A stretch of DNA of 64,000 nucleotides from Stictocephala bisonia (lineage: Eukaryota > Arthropoda > Insecta > Hemiptera > Membracidae). Positions 56,534-64,000 of this stretch are shown piece by piece. The stretch's first letter is position 1, and each line of letters opens with the position of its first letter. The stretch lies in assembly GCA_035578905.1 (NCBI GenBank), contig JAQJVL010000309.1, positions 635,501-699,500 on the forward strand, in the 5' to 3' direction. The translations under genes and the position numbers were made by a program. The notes beneath the pieces were generated by a model that saw only the letters and a list, made by a program, of their open reading frames with translations, was not told the origin of the DNA and made no database searches.

Positions 56534-59471
56534 CAGGGTGTTTCAGAGCACCCGGCCGCAATCTCCTGTGGTTGAACCGTTGGACATAGAGCGACCCAAT
56601 AAACTGTAACCCCAATAAATCGTATATGGCAAACATCGTAAAATTGTTTTTTACGCATTTAAAATTCAGGGTGTGTCCGAAACTGAGGGTTACAGGTTCG
56701 AATCTCGAAAATTTCAAATAGCAACATAGGTCATGTGGCATATCATTTTAAAGGCCTTTCAATTCTAAACAATTTGGTAAAATAAAATTGAAAATATCTG
56801 AAATCCTGTCCAAATAGCTTGGGTTTTTTTCTTAATTTTTTGAGTATTTTGTTTTTTACCATGGTACTTTTGTATTTAAACTTGGAAGTGTTATTTTTTT
56901 TTATTAAATAGAGCACAAGATACTCTTTAAACAATATGTCGTATGACCATTTTTGAACGTTTTTCATTTTTCCGCAAAATTTTCAAATTCGAACAATTTT
57001 GGAGCCCTTTGTTCAAAACTTTTTAAATGGAAACAGGTCGTGTGGCATATAATTTTAAAGGTTGTTAAAAAAGAAACATTTTTCAAACTTAAACTTTATT
57101 TATATCTCTCCTGGTTTAAAAGTTATTTTTAATTACATGCAAGGCGTCTCCTTAGTAATTAATTAACTTTATAACAATAATTTATCAAATTTATAAATAT
57201 TATGTGTAATACCCTTGGCATACGCTGTAAAAATGTATTTGATAAAACATCACTACACTAAGGCAAGGTCAAAAGTCCTATAATCCAAATAGAGAGGCTG
57301 TTATTCATACAAGTTTCATTAAAACATTTTTAAATGTCTTTGTACAAACCTCAAAACAGCTGATCAACAATGATACTGATGACGATAACATATTTTTTGT
57401 GTTTAATGTAAGCAATCATTTCATTAAGCCATTGCCTGTTGTACTGTTGCTTTGTTGTGCGTCGTAACATCAATATTATTTTCTTTTATTCACTGTTTAT
57501 TACTATTATCTTTTGACAATCGTCACTTATTTGTTTAACTAAGTTGTAAATTTCTTACGAAATGATGAGTTATGTTTTAATTTTTTAATGTTGTACCATT
57601 AACCATTTGTGATAGTTTGGAAATGAATTTCACGAATTCCGAAGGTTTTGATATGCTTATGTTTCTAGGAAAATGTTTTCAGAACTTTACAGGTGCAGCT
57701 CGCTTGTACGCTGAGCGCTATCCAGAGCGTGAACATCCCACACGGAAAACATTCCAAAGTCTAGCAGCTCGGGTACGAGAAACTGGCCAAGTGCAGCCCC
57801 ACCACAATAAATCAAAAGAAATTATAAGACCAGTTACGGGTGAGAAGGGTCCCGAGATTATAGCAGCTGTTTTACAAACTCCTCATGGCTCAATCCGCCG
57901 AATTTCCTCTGACTCTGATATAAGTCCAGCATCCATCTGCAGAATATTAAAATATCATAAAATGCACCCTTTTAGGATGTCTCTGCATCAGGAACTCTCG
58001 GAGGACGATTACCTGTGCCGGTTGAACTTTTGTCTATGGGCAAGGAACATGCTTGGTGAAAATCCTCTTTTCTTCAGAAATGTGTTATGGTGTGATGAGG
58101 CCACGTTCCGGAGCAATGGTGAAGTAAATCGACACAATATGCGTTATTGGGCCTATGAAAATCCACACTGGATGCGTGAGGTTGACAATCAACGGTACTG
58201 GACCTTGAACACGTGGTGTGGTATAATCGGAAATGTGATTGTTGGCCCTCATTTCTTTGATGGTACATTAACTGGAGCAGTGTACAATGATTGCCTAATA
58301 AATACACTTCCAGCACTGCTTATGGAATTACCCATACAAATTAGGCAAAACATGTGGTTGCTTCAAGATAGTGCACCACCCCATTTTGCCCTTAATGTGC
58401 GTGCCACACTTAATCGACAATTCCCTGAAAGATGGATTGGCAGAGGAGCAAATGTGCCATATCCACCTAGATCTCCAGACCTAACCTGCATGGACTACTA
58501 TCTGTGGGGAAGAATCAAAAACATGGTGTATACTGATAAGCCCACGACTCGACATGACATGATGGACAGAATTAGAAATGCAGTACAAATAATTAGTGGT
58601 GATGAAATCTTGCGTGCCGTTGTCAGCTTTGAAAATCGTATTGAGATGTGCATTGAAAATGAGGGAAGAATTTTTGAACATCTATAAATGAACACACCCT
58701 ACAACCTAATTAATTATGAAACCTAGTATGAATGTAAGTTGTGACAGTTATGACATTTTTTATTATTTATTAAACTGTAAGATGATTAATTTTGTCCCAA
58801 ATAATTAGTTTTATTCTCATTGATTACTAAGGAGACGCCTTGCATGTAATTAAAAAAAGTATTTTTTTTAAATAACTTTTAAACCAGGAGAGATAGAAAT
58901 AAAGTTTAAGTGTGAAAAATGTTTCTTTTTTAACAACCTTTAAAATGATATGCCACACGACCTATGTTCCCATTTAAAATTTTTTGAACAAAGGGCTCTA
59001 AAATTGTTCAAATTTGAAAATTTTACGGAAAAATGAAAAAATTTCAAAAATGGTTATACGACATATTATTTAAAAGAGTATCTTGTGCTCTATTTAATAA
59101 AAAAAAAAAAAACAACACTTCCAAGTTTAAATACAAAAGTACCATATTAAAAAACAAAATACTCAAAAAATTTCAAAAAAACCCATGCCATTTGGACAGG
59201 ATTTCAGATATTTTCAATTTTATTTTACCAAATTGTTTAGAATTGAAATGCCTTTAAAATGATATGCCACATGACCTATGTTGCTTTTTGAAATTTTCGA
59301 GATTCGAACCTGTGACCATTAGTTTCGGACACACCCTGAATTTTAAATGCGTAAAAAACAATTTTACGATGTTTGCCATATACGATTTATTGGGGTTACA
59401 GTTTATTGGGTCGCTCTATGTCCAACGGTTCAACCACAGGAGATTGCAGCCGGGTGCTCTGAAACACCCTG
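56534..59471 (+). mobile_element. Complete mariner-like transposon (2938 bp) with about 630-bp TIRs
   Basis: Left end CAGGGTGTTTCAGAGCACCC, right end GGGTGCTCTGAAACACCCTG, TA on both sides (56532-56533, 59472-59473). The arms are near-identical inverted copies from 56534 to about 57163 and about 58822 to 59471, the inner edge reading GCAAGGCGTCTCCTTAGTAA. A second CAGGGTGTGTCCGAAAC block lies about 135 bases inside each end. The unique middle (57164-58821) holds one uninterrupted transposase gene. All parts needed for transposition look present. Confidence 0.93.
57623..58687 (+). CDS. mariner-superfamily transposase, DD41D type, uninterrupted
   Basis: 354 codons from ATG 57623 (an in-frame TTG precedes it, so ATG is preferred) to TAA 58685-58687. 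The N-terminal helix-turn-helix (ARLYAERYPEREHPTRKTFQ, then GSIRRISSDSDISPASICRI and LKYHKMHPF) is followed by the DDE/D core: VLWCDEATFRSNGE (first Asp), MWLLQDSAPPHFALN (second Asp) and PPRSPDLTCMDYYLWG (third Asp). I count 41 residues between the second and third catalytic Asp, i.e. DD41D rather than the DD34D of classical mariners or DD34E of Tc1. Length and all catalytic residues are normal and no stop or frame break is seen. Candidate active enzyme; it nicks and joins DNA at TA targets. Confidence 0.93.
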   Translation: MNFTNSEGFDMLMFLGKCFQNFTGAARLYAERYPEREHPTRKTFQSLAARVRETGQVQPHHNKSKEIIRPVTGEKGPEIIAAVLQTPHGSIRRISSDSDISPASICRILKYHKMHPFRMSLHQELSEDDYLCRLNFCLWARNMLGENPLFFRNVLWCDEATFRSNGEVNRHNMRYWAYENPHWMREVDNQRYWTLNTWCGIIGNVIVGPHFFDGTLTGAVYNDCLINTLPALLMELPIQIRQNMWLLQDSAPPHFALNVRATLNRQFPERWIGRGANVPYPPRSPDLTCMDYYLWGRIKNMVYTDKPTTRHDMMDRIRNAVQIISGDEILRAVVSFENRIEMCIENEGRIFEHL

Positions 59472-59473
59472 TA

Positions 59474-60265
59474 TATCGGACTATGGTTTACATGAACTTT
59501 TTTGTTCCATTTTGTTAGTGGAACCCGCTGGTGAAGTTAGTAGTGACTCGCCCATATATATATACAAGGCGAGTCACTCAACCATTTGGCCGAGTGACTC
59601 AACTGAGTCATAGTCCGATTCTCAATTTTATAATACAGCAAAAAAATCATCTGATTATAATTATTTTATTTTCAGCTGATTTAGTCAACAGATTTAGCTG
59701 GTACAGATATACAGACATTAGTTTGGTGTTTATAACCAATACTATGAACCCTAATACAGTTAACCTTATCAATATTTTAACGAAATTGCGAAATTTTTTT
59801 TCACGCATGACCCTATAATATTTATACATAATTTTAAAGATACATAAATAAGGAAGTTTTTTCAGTAATTGAATATAAGAATACAAGTAATTTAACTGCT
59901 TCAATTGAGCCTTGAATTTTAAAGGAGAAAGTCTGTAACAAAAGTTTTTAACTTTATAGTTATAACCATATAGTTATAACCATAACGTTGAATAAGGGGT
60001 TGTTATTTGAGTACTATGTTAAATTGATAGGGAATTTAATGCTCTTTCAAATGGCATTACTTTCCAAGTCATAAATAAAATTGGCTTGTTTTTACCGCCA
60101 AACAAACAGTAACAAGTCGTGTAATCTTTAAAACACAAAAATATGCCATTATAGCCAAACGGTTGAGAATCGGATTATGGTTTACACAAACTTTTTTGTT
60201 CCATTTTGTTAGTGGAACCCGCAGGTGAAGTTAACGTAGTTAGTCGTGCCTCACTCTGTGTATAT
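59474..60265 (+). repeat. Left inverted arm of a large composite (partner at 62178-63835)
   Basis: Contains CGGACTATGGTTTAC, TTTTTTGTTCCATTTTGTTAG and GTGGAACCCGC...GAAGTTAGTAGTGACTCG, repeated at 60165-60265. The stretch between (59600-60160) is inverted at 63340-63835 (TAAACCATAGTCCGATTCTC, TTTGAAAGAGCAT, ACTGAAAAAACTTCCTTAT). Each outer module ends in a TA-rich run. An 11-bp perfect hairpin AGTGACTCGCC lies at 59542-59578. Confidence 0.8.
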
Positions 60266-60764
60266 ATATAAAAAAAAGGACTATACTAATTATTAACCCT
60301 TCGTACTACAGTTACAACTTTTTTTAAATCTCAAAGAATGTGGTTTTTCGTATCTATGGAAAACATATAATTTTTCTTTTTGTATATACATTTATTTCCC
60401 CAGCCTTTTAAAGGGAATATTTAGACATTTATTTACGTACAGTGGTACTGACCCACCCGCCCACCCCTACATGTACTTTATTATTGACCAGTATATGTAT
60501 TATTAAATACATCCTCTAAGTTGTGACTCACAATTTTACTCTGCTCCTCATCATTCTCTCAAGGACGACTACCACTCTAGCTGCCGACCAAGGACTCCAC
60601 AACATCCAGGAATGGTACTACGCCAGAAGGTAACAGCACCACAACTCAATATATCTAAACCCTACCTAAAGTCTAAAACGCCTCTCAACATACACATTGT
60701 CTGTAACACTAATGTGCCTTAAATACAGGGTGGGGCAGAGGAACTCCTCCTGCATTTTACGTAC
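60266..60764. other. Core of the composite, no recognisable gene
   Basis: Contains an isolated copy of the minisatellite motif (GTACAGTGGTACTGACCCAC near 60438) and a TACAGGGTGGGGCAGAGGAA stretch near 60725 that looks like a mariner-type end with no partner found. Confidence 0.4.
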
Positions 60765-61060
60765 AGTAGTATTGACCCACCCATACACGTACAATGGCAT
60801 TAACCTACCCGTCCACCCATACACGTACAGTGGTATTGACCCACCCGCCCACCCATACACGTACAGTGGTATTGTATGGGTGGACGGTAGTCATACAATA
60901 CCACTGTATGTGTATGGGTGGGTTAATGACACTGTATGTGTATGGGTGGGTGGGTAGGTTAATGACACTGTATATGTATGGGTGGGTGGGTGGGTGGGTT
61001 TGTGACACTGTATGTGTATGGGTGGGTTAATGACACTGTATGTGTATAGGTGGCCCCTCC
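60765..61060. repeat. Minisatellite array 1, switches orientation in the middle
   Basis: Units of CCACCCATACACGTACAGTGG-like sequence run one way up to about 60870, then the reverse complement (CCACTGTATGTGTATGGGTGG-like) runs to 61060, so the array is itself an inverted repeat around about 60875. Unit lengths vary (about 28-40). Confidence 0.9.
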
Positions 61061-61389
61061 CCATATAATTATAACTATTAGTATCTCATCAATACCCCTG
61101 CCTTAGATAACTCAACAAACATCAAGAAGATAATTTTAACATACTGAAGTAAATAAATCACTGCAAAAATAAAATTTTTGGAATGGTTGTTTTCATAGAA
61201 AATATGGGAATTAATACTTTCATTGGAAATGTTACTTGATAGTTTTTACATATTTAAGTAGATTTCTGAGACAGACTAGGATTGTAAGATTGTAGGAATT
61301 TTGTTCAACACGCCTAATAACCTACATTAGCGAGTGTTGAAATTATTAATTGATTTAATACAAATACGTTTTACTTTTTTACGCCCATC
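61061..61389. other. Spacer between minisatellite arrays
   Basis: AT-rich, nothing identified. Confidence 0.5.
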
Positions 61390-62170
61390 AATACTACTGT
61401 ATGTGTATGGGTGGGCGGGTGGGTCAATGCCATTGTATGTGTATGGGTGGGCGGGTGGGTCAATGCCATTGTATGTGTAAGGGTGGGCGGGTGGGTCAAT
61501 GCCACTGTATGTGTATGGGTGGGCGGGTGGGTCAATGCCATTGTATGTGTAAGGGTGGGCGGGTGGGTCAATGCCACTGTATGTGTATGGGTGGGCGGGT
61601 GGGTCAATGCCATTGTACCACTGAGCCTATATAAGTGAGTGGATGGGCCAGTAGCACTGAGCCTGTATGGATAGGCGGGTGGGTCAGTACCACTGAGCCT
61701 GTATGGGTGGGCGGTTGGGTAAGAACCACTTAGCCTGTATGGGTGGGCGGGTGAGTCAGTAACACCGTGCATGAATGGGTGGACGGGTGGGCCAGGACCA
61801 CTGAGCCTGTATGGATGGGCGGGTGGGTCAGTACCACTGAGCCTATATAAGTGGGCGGGTGGGCCAGTACTACTTAGCCTGTATGGGTGGACGGGTGGGC
61901 CAGTACCACTGAGCCTGTATAGGTGGACAGGTGGGCCAGGACCACTGAGCCTGTATTGTGGGCGGGTGGGCCAGTACCACTGAGCCTATATAAGTGGGGT
62001 AGGTGAGCCAGTACCACTTAGCCTGTATGGTGGGCCAGTATGACCATGCATGAATGGGTGGGCGGGTGGGCCAGTACTACTGAGCTTGTATAGGTGGGCC
62101 AGTATCACTGAGCCTATATAAGTGGGGTGGGTGGGCCAGTACCACTGAGCTTGTTAGGGTGGGCGGGTGG
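61390..62170. repeat. Minisatellite array 2, 36-bp period, two unit types
   Basis: 61390-61620 repeats a 36-base unit with GTGTATGGGTGGGCGGGTGG; 61620-62170 continues with diverged units containing CTGAGCCTGTATGGGTGGG and GGGCCAGTACCA. The period divisible by three creates long but meaningless open frames on both strands (75-133 codons). The core GTGGGCGGGTGGGCCA resembles that of the intron 4 minisatellite at 32545. Confidence 0.95.
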
Positions 62171-62177
62171 GTAGAGA

Positions 62178-63835
62178 GATTTATATATATACAGGGCGAG
62201 TCACTACTAACTACACTAACTTCGCCAGGAGGTTCCACTTATAAAAAGGAACAAAAAAGTTCTTATAAACCATTAGATTAGATACACAGGGTTGTGGTCC
62301 TCTCACCAAACCCACTACGCCTAGGATGGCCCTTTGCACCCCAAGCCTGGCAACAGTGTCACAAGAGACCAGTCCCCCTAATGAAAGATAGGGCCTCCCC
62401 GTCTAGCTCGTCTGGTATCCTATGGTTCCAGAAAATCAGTACCCAGAGTCTTGTACCTAAAAGATGAAATATCTCTACAATGACACAAGATATATATGGA
62501 GCTCTCCTAATCCTCCTCACAGAGCCTACATGTGGAGTTTTCTGTTAGGCCCATAATCTTCATATGTCTATGAAGGGGATTGTGTACGGTCAGCAGTCCC
62601 ATTACAGCCCTCACCTTGGCCCGGTTACAGCTCAACAAAATTCAGCTGTAACTGCGATCCGGTCCTTGAATAAGTGTACGAGACTGCCTGAGCTCAGTAT
62701 CGTTCCTCCATCTACCAGTGTGTTCCTCAAAGATCCACCGATCAATTCTTATCTTAACCTTCTGGAAAGGGATGCCAAGAGCCAGCTCCGGCCCCAGAAG
62801 AGGGCTCTTTGGTCCCCTCCTAGCCAGAGCATCAGCCCTCTCATTTCTATCAATGACAGTATACCCAGAGACCCATGAGTATCACCTGTTTACATTAGCA
62901 AAGGGTCTCAAGGATCCCCTGGCACTCCCATACCAACTTAGAGCTGGTACATGGCATCATGCTTGCCTTTATCGCCGCCTAACTATCTGAGCAGATGGAA
63001 AAAACTACTCCAAAGTCCCCTAGATGCATTTCTTCCGTGCGGCAATCATGATTGCCATCAACTCCGCTTGGAAGATGGTAGCATGGGCTCCGAGAGGTAC
63101 TGACAAAACTTTCCATATACCCCTCCCGTACACCCCAGCGCCCGCACCTCCTTCTATAAGTGAGCCATCCGTAAACCACACGCTTCCTTTGACATGTACA
63201 GACTCAGTACTCCCTAACCACTCATCTCTGCTTGAAAGGAAGGCCCTAACCTGTCTGGCAAATCTTTACCTAGGTATCTTTGAGTCTGTCCTAATTGCAA
63301 GCAACGAATCCAGACCATTTTCCCTAGATAGTACCTTATAAACCATAGTCCGATTCTCAACTGTTTGGCTATAATGGTGTATTTTTGATTTTTTTAAATT
63401 ACACAACTTGTTACTGTTAGTTTGATGGTAAAACCAAACCAATTGTATTTATGACATGGAAATCAATACCATTTGAAAGAGCATGAAATTCCCTATAAAT
63501 TAAACATAGCACTCAAATAACAATCCCCTATACAACGTTTTTTAATAACTGTAAAATTGAATATTGTTGTTACATACTTTCTCCTTTAAAACTCAATGCT
63601 CAATTAAAACAGTTAAATTATTTTTATTCTTATGTTCAATTACTGAAAAAACTTCCTTATTTAATTATCTTTAAAATCATGTGTAAATATTAAGGGGTAA
63701 AATGTGAAATAGTGTTGAAATTTCATTTAAATATTGATAAGGTACAACATTAGGGTTCATCGTATTGGTTACAAACATAATCAGCTAATTTTTTAAACTA
63801 AAAAAATACAACTTTTAACAGGATTTCCTAAATTG
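62178..63835 (-). repeat. Right inverted arm of the composite, split by a LINE
   Basis: 62178-62273 (GGGCGAGTCACTACTAAC, GGTTCCACTTATAAAAAGG) and 63335-63835 are the inverted counterpart of 59474-60265. The R1-like LINE at 62274-63334 interrupts it with a 12-bp duplication. Confidence 0.8.
62274..63334 (-). mobile_element. 5'-truncated R1/LOA-like LINE end with RNase H domain
   Basis: On the minus strand, about 63190-62830 encodes an RNase H domain: VWFTDGSLIEGGAGAGVYG (first Asp), ATIFQAELMAIMIA (Glu), ICSDS (Asp) with a stop after it, and ERADALA. It continues with the typical post-RNase H region: ALGIPFQKVKIRIDRWIFEE, AVMGLLTVHNPLHRHMKIMG and STCRLCEEDQESSIYILCHC (CCHC knuckle). The 12-bp sequence CTTATAAACCAT occurs exactly at both edges (62262-62273, 63335-63346), a target-site duplication. 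Several stops; inactive. Confidence 0.88.
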
Positions 63836-64000
63836 CGTATTTTATTGTATCTTTATCTCAAATTCACACAAAAAGTATCATTCTATCACTGCTCCCAACA
63901 GTTTTTAGCATTTGAGAAGATTTTCAAAATTTTCTCTGTTTACCCTGCTACGCATTCAAAGTCTTTTTCTGAATTCCCTCACAGTCATCTTCAAATTTAG
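63836..64000. other. Right edge, no recognisable feature
   Basis: AT-rich sequence outside the composite; nothing identified. Confidence 0.5.

Noticed and set aside
58074..58695. Minus-strand frames of 65-80 codons inside the mariner transposase gene
   Set aside because: Shadows of the real plus-strand transposase.
61371..61983. Long open frames (70-133 codons, Pro/Thr/His- or Gly/Val/Trp-rich) on both strands across the minisatellite
   Set aside because: The 36-base unit is a multiple of three and lacks stops in several frames, so all frames stay open. No independent coding evidence.
1..64000. CRISPR arrays, operons, bacterial-type genes or an integrated virus
   Set aside because: No regularly spaced short repeats with unique spacers; the tandem arrays are minisatellites. 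All recognised genes are eukaryotic or eukaryotic transposon genes, and no envelope or viral structural gene was found beyond Gypsy-type gag relics.

Overview
This window is AT-rich nuclear DNA from an animal, most likely an insect. The evidence is spliced genes with GT-AG introns, CCTAA/GGTTAGG-type repeats, and a mobile-element mix typical of insects (CR1/Jockey-like LINEs, Penelope, Gypsy, pogo/Tigger, mariner, hAT, piggyBac and Helitrons). Hemiptera is my best guess, but it rests only on the feel of the element families.

The single confident host gene is a WD40-repeat protein orthologous to EIPR1/TSSC1. It lies on the + strand in six coding exons (10424-10471, 14009-14140, 14747-14959, 32254-32377, 33389-33539, 53149-53566). 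The exons join in frame to 361 codons plus stop. The introns are about 3.5, 0.6, 17.3, 1.0 and 19.6 kb, and most of their length is transposon debris.

Left flank (1-10.4 kb): a LINE reverse-transcriptase relic, a THAP-domain relic, an 897-bp non-autonomous hAT with an 8-bp target duplication, a LINE 3' fragment, a 1.1-kb non-autonomous Helitron followed head-to-tail by a truncated second copy, and a tRNA-derived SINE.

Intron 1 carries an antisense LINE. Intron 3 carries two TA-flanked elements, an internally deleted LINE, a broken antisense Helitron Rep-helicase with a Penelope RT fragment and a ULP1-protease-encoding LINE nested in it, a Gypsy gag relic, and a piggyBac deletion derivative. 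Intron 4 holds a 36-bp minisatellite. Intron 5 carries a Helitron helicase C-terminus, a dead Tigger, a foldback repeat, a Helitron 3' end, Gypsy and LINE relics, a 31-bp perfect inverted repeat, and a LINE split by a 3.9-kb hAT that itself holds an endonuclease-domain fragment.

Right flank (53.6-64 kb): two long-inverted-repeat TA elements, then a 2.9-kb mariner-like element with about 630-bp terminal inverted repeats and an uninterrupted 354-codon DD41D transposase (the only apparently intact transposon gene here), then a large inverted-arm composite with 36-bp minisatellite arrays and an R1-like LINE inserted with a 12-bp target duplication.

The most unusual items are the LINE ORF with a recognisable C48/ULP1 catalytic tetrad next to an SGNH-like motif, the long-TIR DD41D mariner, and a recurring pattern of short perfect foldback duplications inside formerly coding transposon sequence.
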